NCBI GenBank assembly: GCA_032716605.1
Contig: CM064480.1
Location: forward strand, 26,216,129-26,280,128
Source: Paralithodes platypus
Taxonomy: Eukaryota > Arthropoda > Malacostraca > Decapoda > Lithodidae
DNA: 64,000 nt
Direction of reading: 5' to 3'
Below, piece by piece: positions 43,740 to 54,104 of this stretch. The notes below the pieces were generated by a model. That model saw nothing but the letters and a program-made list of their open reading frames with translations. It was not told the origin of the DNA and made no database searches. The translations under genes were made by a program, and so were the position numbers. Position 1 is the stretch's first letter; every line of letters begins with the position of its first letter.

Positions 43740-44990
43740 TCCTCTTTCGGCTTTGGCCAGTACCGTGCTCCATACATCTGAGCATGTCACACTGGGTCGC
43801 TCAGGGCAGGCTCACAGCGGCGGTGCCCTGGACTACTCCGCCGCCGACCATCTGGATGAGGGGGGGGAACTATCCCACCTATACATCAATACCCTGGAAT
43901 TATTAAGTGCCGTGTTCTTCCTGAGGGTTCACGGGCAGGCCCTAGCGGGCAAGTTGGTGGCCTTCAGGAAGGTCAACATGTCTGCGGTTCATTGCATTCT
44001 AAAGCAGGGCTCCTCCAGGTCCGTGGTCCTCCAGGACCTGGCGGAGAAATTGTTTTATGTGGCCGAACTTCACTGCATTACCCTGCATGTGCCATACCTG
44101 CCCGGGACGGCCAATCTTTGGGCGGCTGCTCTGTCAAGGGGACGGAACACCCAGGTCAAGTGGTCTTTAACCCTTCCTCCCCGGGCAGCATTTATAGAGG
44201 TCGATATGCCTATCCGGGCGATCTGGCCAAAAGACATTGTCAAAAAATGTTGTATGTAAACATAGGCCTATTTTTGTTATTTCATGTGTCAGAGAATTCA
44301 CACTAATCTCAAAATGTAGCCCTTACTTGTATCTGTAGACTGGCCTTGAGTAGAGATCTCTAGGTCAACTGGTTCAGTTGTGATGACGATTTCCGTGGAG
44401 AGAATTTTGCCGCGGATTTAGCAATATCGGACACCTAGAAACACTAATTTTCGCTCTAACTAGCAAGGTCGGACTTCTTCTTGTTGAGGGTTGGCGTCGC
44501 TCCGATTGGCTTTGTAAACAAATGTTTCGCCGCGCGGCTTTCAAAACACGCTTAATAGGCTTTCAAGCTTACGGATTTTAAAAGGACACCCGGACTCCGG
44601 GCCTTCGCAAGGTACGTCATTTTAAAATGCTGCCCGGGCGGGAAGGGTTAAGACAAAGCATTTTCGACGTCCTAGTCGTCTCCTGGGGCAAATCCGCAGG
44701 TGGACTTGTTTGCCTCACACGAGAGGAACAAGCTACTGGACTTCCTTACCCGCCGGTTGCTTTCAGCGAGGACTAGGAACAGGTGGCAGTCGATATACGC
44801 TTTTCCTCCACCCAATGCACTCTTGATGTGCAGAATCCTCCGTAGGCTGCGTGAATACCGCGGCAAGGTTTGGTTGTTCGTGCTCCTCTGGCCGGCCCAA
44901 GCCTGGTACGCTCAGCTGTACCGATGGTGCCCGAGTCCTGTTCCCCTGCTTGTTTCATGCTTCCAATTGACGACCTGCGAGTTTCAGGCT
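43740..44990 (+). pseudogene. DIRS-3 RNase H and C-terminal tail, split by MITE
   Basis: The frame 43753-44170 reads LSHLYINTLELLSAVFFLRV, VNMSAVHCILKQGSSRSVVL and LHVPYLPGTANLWAAALSRG. Compared with DIRS-B (DNLNVVHCI, ADALS), the catalytic Asp of DN is Val and the last Asp of ADALSR is Ala, so the enzyme is dead. After the MITE the reading continues (RQSIFDVLVVSWGKS) in frame with the removed insert, then needs one further frameshift to reach VDLFASHERNKLLDFLTRR and RWQSIYAFPPPNALLM. The end is near 44990. Confidence 0.85.
44171..44647. mobile_element. TTAA-flanked MITE (478-bp family, copy 4)
   Basis: The insert is bounded by TTAA at 44167-44170 and 44648-44651. The ends are CCCTTCCTCCCCGGGCAGCA and TGCTGCCCGGGCGGGAAGGG, an inverted repeat of about 20 bases with one gap. 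Length is 477 bases. It sits in the RNase H frame of DIRS-3. Confidence 0.94.
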
Positions 44991-45010
44991 ATAAGGAGGT
45001 TGGTGCCGGA

Positions 45011-45490
45011 AACATCGATATATAACAGATATTCAATAAAAATAAACAGTTCTAATGGACAGAAAGTATGATCAATTTGGATGTATATATTCATTAATGT
45101 ACAGTCAGTGCCCCTAATACACGTATCCTCAGTCCGCGTTTACCCTATTCCGCGCCGAGGGGTAAAACAGGTACTCAAAATCCCTAAAAAACGTATTGAC
45201 CCCACAAAACACGAATCACAGTTGAAGAGTGGTGTAAAAATGCTGTTTTTTGTATTCCGCGCCACCCCCCCTCCCTACTCCGCGCGCACACCCCTCGGAG
45301 GCCTAGGCTTCCCCGGCCCCGTCACTGTCACTGGCCCCGTCCCCGGATATACCCATAGATTTCCCGATCGCAGTAGTGCCTTCACCAGTTTATTCTTCAG
45401 TTGTTGAAGGGTGTAGGAAGGCAGTTGTTACACAATAAATGGGTCAAGTCTCAGCGCACGGACACTTAGGGATATTGGGACTGAGAAGGA
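45011..45490. other. Unrecognised sequence after DIRS-3
   Basis: A CAGTCAGTGCCCCTAATACACG stretch at 45101, followed by CCGCGTTTACCC, resembles the start of a Tc/mariner-like MITE, but no matching right end was found. CCGCGC words recur to 45300. No gene is supported. Confidence 0.4.
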
Positions 45491-45493
45491 AGC

Positions 45494-45534
45494 ACACACA
45501 CACACACACACACACACATACGCACACACACACA
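45494..45534. repeat. (CA)n microsatellite
   Basis: A CA repeat with one ATACG interruption. It abuts the ORF1-like frame downstream. Confidence 0.97.
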
Positions 45535-45539
45535 CGTAG

Positions 45540-45921
45540 GGCTAACTGCCTCATAATATCAGGGGTGGAAGAAAAGGAGGAACTAGACTGGACAAAACGA
45601 AGAGAGAAGGATGAAGGTCGCATCAACAAGATTCTGGAATCTATTAAGGATGAGGAGGACACCTGGAAGGAGGAAATATCAGACATGTTTAGCCTGGGAA
45701 AATATACAAAGGAATACAATAGACTGGTAAAAATCGAATTTAAGTCAAGAAGGATATGTGATGAAATCATGGCAGTAGCAGCTAGGCTAAAAGGGTTAGA
45801 GGGTAGGGACAAAATCTACATCAGGCGGGACATACCAGAAGAAGAGAGAAAGAAGGAGGCTGAACTAAGGAAAATAGCAAGAGGACAGAACAAGAAAAGA
45901 ATAAGTTTTTTTACGGAGTAA
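45540..45921 (+). pseudogene. Non-LTR ORF1-like fragment
   Basis: The frame reads NCLIISGVEEKEELDWTKRR, RINKILESIKDEEDTWKEEI, LVKIEFKSRRICDEIMAVAA and KIYIRRDIPEEERKKEAELR, then GQNKKR. This pattern (xxIxGVEE..D...R..D...I..IL...., then a [KR]-rich V.F.S...R..I....A..LK, then I.IRRD...EER) is typical of ORF1 nucleic-acid chaperone domains of CR1/L2-type elements. The N-terminus is replaced by the microsatellite frame. After the stop at 45921 no ORF2 start is recognisable before DIRS-5 at 46126. Confidence 0.68.
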
Positions 45922-46125
45922 GAAAGGGGAAGATTATGAAACTTTCGGTAAAGAGGCTCTGAGCTAGGCCTATTGGCCACTTCCGAGATCATGCGCTCGA
46001 TGTGACGAGCGTGAGAATATCCCGATATAAGAATCCATAAGTAGAACCAAGAACATATCAGCTCAAAATAATGTTACCAATATGTAACTATAAAAGTGTT
46101 TTAAACTTTGATATATGAGCAAATT

Positions 46126-46460
46126 ATAGGTTTGATTCCCGGAGGGAAGAAAGAAAACCTAATATTTAGTAGGGGCCCCGTAATCATCGACGATATGCCT
46201 ATTAATATAATAGCCTCCATTCAAGCGCCCGCGGTAGCCAGTTTGAATCTACCGCCGCGGGGAGAACGGAGTACGCTTCATAAGGGTAACGCTTATTCTC
46301 TTATGGAATCGTCTTATGATTGGGGACTCTCTACGAAAAAAACCTTCGTAAAATATAAAAAGAAATTTATACTTTATAATTGTTATACTATAGCTTTCCA
46401 TCTCGTGGATTTCTTGTGTGGGGTTCCTTGCCGCTGCTCCCTGAGCCGCCATTCTTTCTT
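46126..46460. repeat. DIRS-5 inverted terminal repeat, left arm
   Basis: The arm pairs with 56686-57269 minus the MITE. TTATGGAATCGTCTTATGATTGGG (46301 on) is the uninterrupted counterpart of the MITE target in the right arm. An inner end near GAGCCGCCAT is where the partner repeat starts at 56690. Confidence 0.9.
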
Positions 46461-46564
46461 CACTGACATTTATTTTTTTTTTTCTATGTGAGTGAGGGAG
46501 GCAAAAGGCAGAATTGCCTATAGCGAGTGCCTCCCCCATAGTTGAAAGAGTGACAGGGCCAAAA

Positions 46565-47741
46565 TCAAGGGACGTTCGAGCCAAAATGCCTGGACACACG
46601 GAGTTTAAAGCAATTTAAGTCATAGAAAGAGGGAAAGACTGATTCTGGGAGAGAGTTCCAGAGCCCAGCTGTTGAATAGAAGAAAGTCTGAGAGTAACGT
46701 TTCACTCTTGGGTTGGAGAGTTGCACAGAGTAGGGGTGGGATTGTGTTGCAAGACGGGTACTACGTGCCTTACGTAAAGGAGGTGGTATACACTGGGAAA
46801 GCTCTGAGGAACACTGATTATTATAGTAGTGATAGAATAGCCAGAGAGATGCAACATTGCAGCGAAGAGAGAGAGAGTTGGTGAGTGGACGGGAGTTAAT
46901 GATACGAAAGGCCTTCCTTTCAATATTGTCTAGGAGAGTGGTGTGAGAGGAACCTCCCCACACATATGAACAATACTCAATACAAGGACGCACTATGCCC
47001 CTGTACAGAGCAAGAAGCTGTGCAGGGGTAAAGAACCCCCTAAGGCGGTTGAGCACACCCAGCTTCTGGGAGGCTGCCTTAGCAAGACTGATAATATGGT
47101 CCTTCCAACTGAGAGCAGAAGAAAAAGAGACACCAAGAATATTGAGAGAAGATGAAGGATTGATTTTTGTATTGTTGAAGAATAAGGGATAGTCCGCAGG
47201 GAGTTCCTGACGGGTAGATAGATGGAGAAATTGGGTTTTGGAAGCATTAAAGGTAACAAGGTTTTCTCTGCCCCAATTGGAGATAGTAGTTAGATCAGAA
47301 TTTAAGTGTTCTATGGCTTCATTCCGTTTGTCGTTGAGGAATTGCTGGCTTGGGCGTTCTGAAAAACTAATGGAGTAGTGTAAGATTGAGTCGTCTGCGT
47401 ATGAATGAATGGGAGTTGAGGTACAGTTGATAAGGTCATTTATAAAAATTAGGAAGAGAATAGGAGATAGGGCAGAGCCCTGAGGAACACCGGAGTTTAT
47501 AGGGTGAGGAAGTGAGTGATGGCCGTCCACAACCGCAGCTATGGAACGGCCGAAGAGGAAATTAGAGACAAAGGCACAGATGGAGGGATAGAAACCGAAG
47601 GAGGGTAGTTTAGATTTGTGCCAGACTCTATCGAAGGCTTTCGATATGTCTAGTGCAATAGAAAAAGTCTCACCGAAGTCCAAAAAGGAGGATGACCAAG
47701 AGTTAGTAAGATATGAAAGAAGATCACCAGTAGAGCGACCC
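46565..47741 (-). pseudogene. Jockey-like RT, catalytic and C-terminal part
   Basis: The open frame of 372 codons (47683-46565), extended upstream in frame to 47741 (GRSTGDLLSYLTNSW), includes ALDISKAFDRVWHKSKL (catalytic Asp), SGVPQGSALSPILFLIFIND, IHSYADDSILHYSI (YADD box), NLVTFNASKTQFLHLS, LNILGVSFSSALSWKDHI, RLRGFFTPAQLLALYRG and RPCIEYCSYVWGG. All RT motifs from the AFD block onward are intact, so this copy is fairly young. It lacks the endonuclease because of 5' truncation, and the frame is split from its N-terminal RT part by the insert at 47742-48361. Confidence 0.93.
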
Positions 47742-47848
47742 TTTACCCGGCAACGGCGAGAAAGCTCTTAAGAAGTTTTACTGAGCAACGGCGGTAAAGT
47801 TCTTAAGAGGGAAGGCCTAAAAAAAACATTTTTTTAGGCCCCAGTAGC

Positions 47849-47894
<46 letters not shown>

Positions 47895-48361
47895 CTATAC
47901 TTCATATCACTCCTCCACATCCCCTCCTTCCCCCCTTTCCCCTCCCCCCTTCAATTATCACCCATTTTCCCTATTATTCCCTAATTCGTTGGTATATTTT
48001 CGTGTAAACATCTCCAAGCCGGTTCTATGGTGTGGTCATCTGAATAGCGAGTGTGTTGCGTAAGGCCAGGGAGAGTGTGAGTGAGTCAGTCTGGCTTGAG
48101 GCCTCGTGAAGGGAGGGGTTGCCTGAATTTGCTCCACAATTCATGAATGGGCTGCTCCATGTTTATTCGCGATTTTGACCATAAAAACCGTATTCCCACT
48201 TGTTTTATAGTTGTTACAGGTTACTATCTTCATAGTGAAGGTAAAATATGCGCATATGAATAAGTAATAACGATATTTATCGTAAAATGACGATTATAGG
48301 CATGAATGGAGCCTAATATGCTCGCCCAGATCAGTGGTGTTCAATACACCCAGCTCTCCGT
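47742..48361. mobile_element. Unidentified insertion splitting the Jockey-like RT
   Basis: It separates DRQYGFLN (48385-48362) from GRSTGD (47741), which are adjacent in intact Jockey-type RTs. It contains a T run (47851-47894) and a small palindrome GGCCTAAAAAAAACATTTTTTTAGGCC... (47806-47833). No tRNA-like promoter, clear inverted ends or target duplication was found; it may be two insertions or a retrotransposed fragment. Confidence 0.6.
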
Positions 48362-48660
48362 TTATAGGTTAAGGAAGCCATACTGGCGATCTGAGAGCAG
48401 ATTATGAGAAGAGAAATGCTTAAGAAATTTGGAAGCAAGAATAGTTTCAAAAACTTTAGAAATACAAGATATGAGAGCAATTGGACGATAGTTGGAGGGT
48501 TGAGAGCGGTCACCCTTCTTTGGGACAGGTTGAATGAGAGCAAACTTCCAGCATGAAGGGAAGACGTTAGAGGATAGACAGAGACGAAAGAGTTTGCCTA
48601 GGCAGGGAGTCAGCACGGAAGCACAGTTTTTTAGTACAACAGGAGGAACGCAAAGATTAT
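48362..48660 (-). pseudogene. Jockey-like RT, N-terminal part
   Basis: The frame gives LTPCLGKLFRLCLSSNVFPS, CWKFALIQPVPKKGDRSQPS, NYRPIALISCISKVFETIL and SSHNLLSDRQYGFLN, the first RT motifs of the same element as 46565-47741. Confidence 0.9.
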
Positions 48661-48726
48661 TATTATATTAAGATTCACCTCAAGACATCAAGCGAATGGG
48701 AAGGGGATGGACGGGAGGGCCCTACA

Positions 48727-48832
48727 TCGTCAATGATTACGGGGCCCCTACTAAATATTCGTTTTTCTTTCTTCCCTCCGGGAGTCAAACCTATAATTTA
48801 TTAGTGGCCCCTCCATCATTGACGATATGCCT
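48727..48832. repeat. DIRS-5 internal complementary region
   Basis: CGTCAATGATTACGGGGCCC to GGAGTCAAACCTATA complements the left end, and ATTTATTAGTGGCCCCTCC to GACGATATGCCT complements the right end. It fits the element's own ends (GATATGCC, not GAACATGCC as in DIRS-A/B), so it co-evolved with them. Confidence 0.92.
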
Positions 48833-49118
48833 GATATCTTAAGACTGGAGGGGGACATTCGTGACAATATCAACACACTAACAAATTACCTCAGGTAGAG
48901 ACAAAGAATCTGTATAACAATTTAAGTGTTTATTGTTTACATACAATGTTTATAAAAATTGGAAAAAGGAAGCAGTGCGTTACTTCAAAGAAGATCTGCT
49001 TATAGGTGACTGGATTTGCACTCTGCGATCCGTCTAAATGTTTGTTTTGGGGACATATTCTTATTCCCTTTCAAACAGGTACAGACCCATCATTCTTTGG
49101 ATTAAAACTATTTGTATA
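48833..49118. other. DIRS-5 3' non-coding region
   Basis: Non-coding; begins with the conserved TAAGACTGGAGGGGGACATTCG next to the complementary region. It continues at 50298-50503 and 50986-51272 around later insertions. Confidence 0.6.
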
Positions 49119-50295
49119 CAGTGGGGCCCCCATTTTTGCTACACCGGTCTTCGCTGATTCAATTCTCGCACCACACACCAAATATTCCCAATTTCAATTC
49201 TCGCGCCAAAAGCCTCAATTATCGCATCAAAATCCCAGCCGAAACCCGAAAAAATAGCAAAAATAATGAAAAACTCTACATAAAACTAGAAAACAAACAA
49301 AAACAATAATTTTGTTTTAACATAACGAAAGAATCTGCCAGGTGCTTGCCGTTTAGAGACGAAATCCGAGTGAATCCGAGATCCGATCGTCAAATGCACA
49401 AGATGCTGCCATCTTTGTATGACGTCATCACTAAGCAGACGCTTGTAGTTGTAGTTTAGCTAGTATCTATGTTGACAAAACAACCGTTTGCAAGCTTTTT
49501 TGTGCCTGAACCCCTTATCTCTCGCGTTTATTATAACCTCTAGTACATCTAGTGATAGGGATGGTTGGCCTGGTGGTAGCAATGAAGGAATTTCATGCTC
49601 AAAACACAGAGCAAAGACCAGTCCATGTCGGACGAAAGCGATTGAAATGCCTAGCCTAGACGATGTTAGCCTAGGCTAGGCTAAATATGACAATGATTTA
49701 GAATAAAATCTGTGTGGTAAGTAATCTTCTCATAATACGTATTTATACGTCTTTTCCTCATAATATGTATTTATTTGATGTATTTGGGGCGAAATGGGTA
49801 CTTGAGGGGTGGCTGGACGAATTTAGAACCTAGGCCTAGGCTAGGCCTAAAAATTTTCGCATGATAGAAACAATACCCCAATCTACAGTATTTATGGTTA
49901 GGACTGTCATTTAGCCATGTCTACATTATTATTTACAATGCATAAGTTTTAGGCCTAGGCTACTTGATGTAGCCTAGACAAAAAACATGTTTTCATAGCC
50001 TAACTGGGAAAAAGTGCGGTAATTGTTTAGATAGGATATTGGGCCTTTTTTTTCTAGTTATTAAAAACTTATTCTATGGTGTATTATATGATACAGTATA
50101 GCCTAATGCATAAAATTTAATTTGTGTATAATAAAACATGTTTTCATAGGCAAAAAATAGAAAAAGACGCAAATTTTGGCATGAGCACGGAACCGATTGA
50201 ATTTTCCCCATAAGAACAGTGCCCCAATCTTGGCTGTTTCAATCCTAGCTCTATTTCTGCGGAACCGATTAGCAGCTAGGATGGGGGCTCCACTG
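49119..50295. mobile_element. Tc/mariner-pogo-like non-autonomous element, 1177 bp
   Basis: It is flanked by TA (49117-49118, 50296-50297). The left end CAGTGGGGCCCCCATTTTTG and right end AGGATGGGGGCTCCACTG are inverted. CTAGGCCTAGG-type words are frequent inside. No transposase frame longer than about 80 codons is present, so it depends on another element. Confidence 0.88.
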
Positions 50296-50503
50296 TATTC
50301 TATAATTGTTTGTACATAATGTTTATACTGTACTATATAGTTGTACCTGTCATTCCCCTCTAACTGTTCGCCACGTCTTTGACTGCCCAGATACTGCCCG
50401 TCTGCGTACGGTTTGTTTTGGTACTAAATCATTCACTGACCTTTTATCCGATTCTCCGTCATTTTCCTTCCCCCCCTATCGTCCGTTTTTTGCGTCGCCT
50501 TAA

Positions 50504-50981
50504 CCCTCTCACCACGGAAGGGCTCTTGAACGCCCATAAAAAAGCATATAACAGGTACCCGGAAGGCCTCTTGAACGCCCTGTGGTTGAAAGCCTGTGAG
50601 CTTCGTGTGCGAGGCGTCGGTCCGACGCATGTAAACAACAGCCGGCTGGACCGACGCCCCGCATCTCCGGCCACAAGAAGGAGAGCGTCGCTTGTTCGTG
50701 TGTGCCTGTATGTTGTTGTTAAGTATCGAATAGTAGTGTAAAGTGGCTGTTTTGGCCATAAAGTTATCTCCAATGAAATCATCATCACAGCTCAACCAGT
50801 TGACTTAGAGCTCTACTTAATGCCATTCTACAGGTAAATAACACAGCTACGCTTGGGGATGCGCGGGAATGCGGGAAGCAGTCTGATTAACAAATATACG
50901 GTAGCCTAGCCTAGACGTTTTTCGGCCAAAACACCCGGGTTTTGAGGAATATATATATAATACATAGCCGGGGCTGGAGGG
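50504..50981. mobile_element. TTAA-flanked MITE (478-bp family, copy 5)
   Basis: TTAA at 50500-50503 and 50982-50985; ends CCCTCTCACCACGG and CCGGGGCTGGAGGG. 478 bases. It is nearly the reverse complement of the MITE part of 2125-3148, which allows the SINE in that copy to be delimited. Confidence 0.94.
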
Positions 50982-51272
50982 TTAAGCTCCTTTCAGTAAT
51001 CTGATCCAATCCTTCGGGCCAGACCTATGAGAGTTCCGTATGGAGCTCAGTGGTCTGGTTAATCTGCTCTACATAACTAACTAACTAAGATAGATATCTT
51101 CACAAATAAAATATAATATTTTGAGGTGTAGAACCAGCTCGACTATTAAGTATCACAGCTCGTGAACTCGTCACAATATCCGCCGGAGGGTTCTAGGGGT
51201 CTTTGAGCTATCTAGCACTCACCCTTTTCACCATTTAAGATTAACACTTAACTAGTAATAGCACATGGACTA

Positions 51273-51845
51273 CTAGACCCGTTGCCGTAATGCCACACAG
51301 GTTAGTTTTGGCTTATCCAGGGCCACCGACAGGTATCCCGTCAAGAAAGTATTGCTGGACGCCCACAGCTCTGTGTTAGCTATGTTGTCCACTGAATAAT
51401 TTTGCATGAATCTAAGAGAAACCGCCCACTTTCTTATATCAAATGCTCTGCCCACTACACCAGGATTACTTTCCCTGATAACATCTACAAGTAAAGAAGC
51501 TAATTTCCGTCTCGTGATGCGATTCCCTGTTCGGTTGACCCATAGGAAGCTTGATTGTTGACGTTATGCCACCCTCATAAACTTAAGTAAAGCTTGTACC
51601 GGGCATAAAAGATGATGCGTGTGTCCTCTTTTCAGCGCCGGGAGGGTAAATTCTGAGAATACATGATCACAATGTTCATTCTTTGCAATGAACGTGGGAG
51701 ACGGAGCGATTTGTACATGTTCGTTCAGTCTCCCGAACCTGAGGCAGTTGGGTTCGTTGCTCATCGCCGCCAGCTCAGATACTCTGTTTCCTGTCGCTAA
51801 AGCCATCAGGAACACAGCCTTCTTTAATACTACTGAATCATAATC
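51273..51845 (-). pseudogene. DIRS-5 tyrosine recombinase, catalytic part
   Basis: On the minus strand: VVLKKAVFLMALATGNRVSE (first arginine), LNEHVQIAPSPTFIAKNEHC, LKRGHTHHLLCPVQALLKFM, then after a frame change the HxxR box in AFDIRKWAVSL (here the His is Phe, FDIR) and the tyrosine in FLTGYLSVALDKP, ending at 51273. The N-terminal core-binding domain is missing, cut by the TA-flanked insertion at 51861. The His-to-Phe change and frameshift indicate an inactive enzyme. Confidence 0.88.
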
Positions 51846-51860
51846 CAGCGCATCGTTATA

Positions 51861-52963
51861 CAGTCAATCCTCCGGTAACGCGGCTAATGTGTTCTGGTAA
51901 CCTCCCGAGTTAGCAAAAACCGCGTTACCTAACACATATGTTTACATGTTAAACGTACCTTTGTGTTCTGGGGATTTCCACAAAGTCCACTTTTTCTCCA
52001 TAGAAGCCTATGTTATAATAATTAAATCAATTATAAATGTTATTTGACATGTGCATTGAGTTGATTTGCCCATTGCAACAACTGTTACCTCTGAATAAAT
52101 ATTTTGTTTAGGCTAGGCTAGTTAAGGAGAGAGAGTCACAGCAGTAGCCGATATTTTTCGATTGAAGCTCTGAAATCCCGCCATCATATTTCTCACCTCA
52201 CACAATAACTACACATTTTAGAATAGTCTACTCTTCACTCAACGCACAGCAACGACCATATCTACATCTGGTATGCATAACAACTTGCTTAGGCCATTTA
52301 TTTGTAGAGATATGAGCATCGGTAAATGGCGAAAATCTGAACTTCGGAATTCCCGCATAACTCGCCATCTTATATTTCTCACCTCACACAATAACTACAC
52401 AATGTAGGGTGTTCTAGTCTTCACCCAACACACTGCAACAACCATATCTTCATCTGGTATGCATAAACACTTGGTTAGGACATCTATTTGCAGAGATATG
52501 AGCATCGGTAAATGACGAAAGTCGGAAGTAAAGGTTCGGCGACCGAGATAGCCTAGCCACGTATTGCATACATTAACAACACACACACTCGACATAGCCA
52601 AACAATAACATAAGTGTGTTTCGGTAATTATTCTCACCTCACACAACAACTACACAATGTGGAGTGTTCTAGTCTTCACCCAATGCACGGTAACGATCAT
52701 ATCTACCTCCGGTATGCATAAAAACTTGGTTAGGCCATATATTTGCAGAGATATGAGCATCGGTAAATGACGAAAGTTGGGAGTTCGAAAGTAAACATGG
52801 AATTCCCGCATAAAGTTCGCCGTCTTATTTCTCACCTCACACAATAACTACACAATGTAAAGTGTTCTAGTCTTCACCCAATGTACAGCAACAATCATAT
52901 CTACCTCCGGTATGCATAAAAACTTGGTTAGGCCATATATTTGCAGAGATATGAGCATCGGGA
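51861..52963. mobile_element. TA-inserted element with about four internal tandem units, right end lost
   Basis: It starts CAGTCAATCCTCCGGTAACG after TA (51859-51860), inside the DIRS-5 recombinase. Units beginning CTCACCTCACACAATAACTAC recur at about 52194, 52379, 52635 and 52836 (spacings about 185, 256 and 201), each followed by CTTCACCCAA and GGTATGCATAA and AGAGATATGAGCATCGG. No matching inverted right end is present; DIRS RNase H text resumes at 52964, and the intervening recombinase N-terminus and polyprotein tail are gone. A deletion has therefore removed the right end together with adjacent DIRS sequence. Confidence 0.78.
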
Positions 52964-52969
52964 CTAGGA

Positions 52970-53580
52970 GTTCTTGTTGGTTTGTATGAAAGTTCATGTC
53001 TGGGGACTAAAGACCTTGGCCCTGGTGGCCTAGGCTTGACTGATATCCCCAGCCTATTGTCCCTGAAGCACCTGTGTCTACCCATACCGTAGGCGGAGGA
53101 GAAACCCACGTCATTATCGAGTGCAATGTTTCCTTCTTTGCCCAAACCGACAGTAAGTTGTGAATTAATGGAGGAATGGTCCATAATTTTCCCGCCGGCA
53201 AAAGCGGGAAGAATTTGTTGCCTTCCATGATTAACCTCTTTACTTTTAGCCGGCCCAACTTCACAGTTAATTGGATCCAATTGAGAGAACCGACCAGGGA
53301 CTCCCATGTCGTTCTCGTCGTATTCAGACTGTGGAGAAAACTAAACTGTTTCCTGCTAAATCTGTTGCGATTGTCCACACTCTGAGTGATTCAGATTGGC
53401 CGTGTCCCAGACCAGCTCTATCCATTGGATTTCCCGTGTGGGTACAAGGAGAGACTTTGCCAAGTTGACCTTGAACCCCAGGGTCTGCACATGATTTATG
53501 ACTTTGTTTACATGAATCTGACATAAACTCTCTGACTCTGCCACTACCAGCCAGTCGTCTAGATACCACATCACCTTGAT
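52970..53580 (-). pseudogene. DIRS-5 RT catalytic box and start of RNase H
   Basis: The frame 53574-53356 contains MWYLDDWLVVAESESLCQIH, an intact YLDD box, then GFKVNLAKSLLVPTREIQWI and LVWDTANL. RNase H follows in another frame (53307-52970). RT upstream of the YLDD box is missing; instead a non-LTR 3' fragment and unrecognised DNA lie there. The RT is non-functional. Confidence 0.85.
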
Positions 53581-53593
53581 CCCATGAGCTAAT

Positions 53594-53730
53594 AAAGGTT
53601 ATTGTTTCCCAAGCTGCCTGGCCGAACAGCCCCAAGGCCCCGAGCACGGCCAAGGCCATAACCGAGCGCCCCCACAGAACCCTCCCTGCCGACCACAATA
53701 AAGCCTGGGTGACCGAAGCCACTCCATGGC
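53594..53730 (-). mobile_element. 3' fragment of the GTTGTTGTT-tailed non-LTR family
   Basis: TTTCCCAAGCTGCCTGGCCG, then AACAGCCCCAAGG, matches the 3' end of the element at 62379-63968 (TTCCCTAAGCTGCCTGGCCG, AACAGCCCCGAG). Orientation is minus. The homology fades beyond about 53680. Confidence 0.75.
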
Positions 53731-54009
53731 GGAGAGCTGAGGAGGGTGCGGAAACGCCCGGGAAACCAAAGACCCACCCAGGGCCCTGTGCCCCTCAGCA
53801 ATTATGAAGAGAAAGTTGAGGGGCAAAGGAAAAATGTGACGCTTTGGCTTCCAATCTTGGTAGATTGGGAGGTCAATCCACGGAAGAGACGCCGTCACTT
53901 GAGATCTAGAAAATATATAAGTACAGTAAAAGGATCAGTCAGAGTAAGCTATGGGTATGGCAGAGATCGCTCAGTTCTCACTCAGATAGACCAGCCCATC
54001 ACCACATGA
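53731..54009. other. Unrecognised segment in DIRS-5
   Basis: No element or conserved frame is recognised between the non-LTR fragment and the 95-base shared module; this space replaces the missing RT. Confidence 0.45.
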
Positions 54010-54104
54010 CTAGAACCCAATCCTCTCAGCATCAGCTAGGAAAGGCCCTAGAAAGCCGCCTTTGGCGGGGGGATAGCTCCCCTATTTCAACCCCTTTCGG
54101 GGTT
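54010..54104. repeat. 95-base module shared with 61606-61700
   Basis: CTAGAACCCAATCCTCTCAG, then CATCAGCTAGGAAAGGCCC and GCCGCCTTTGGCGGGGGGAT recur in reverse orientation at 61606-61700 with one clear mismatch. In DIRS-5 it supplies the last codons of the gag-like frame ending at 54032. It contains a GCCGCC/GGCGG stem. Confidence 0.85.

Larger units (their letters stand above)
40800..45010 (+). mobile_element. DIRS-3: plus-strand DIRS element, truncated after RNase H
   Basis: Order: gag (40830-42515), RT (42530-43575), RNase H and tail (43740-44990, split by a MITE). The recombinase, complementary region and terminal repeats were not found; sequence after about 45010 is unrelated. It is GC-richer than the other DIRS elements and is the only one here retaining much of the RT. 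Multiple frameshifts make it inactive. Confidence 0.82.
46480..48660 (-). mobile_element. Jockey/CR1-type non-LTR element nested between DIRS-5 repeat and complementary region
   Basis: The DIRS-5 text ACTGACATTTA (46472) and AAGATTCACCTCAAGACATC (48671) would adjoin without it, as in DIRS-A and B. The 3' end, marked by an A tract (T run 46480-46491 on plus), lies at the left; the 5' end is truncated inside the RT domain at about 48660. It has a further insertion at about 47742-48361. Confidence 0.82.
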
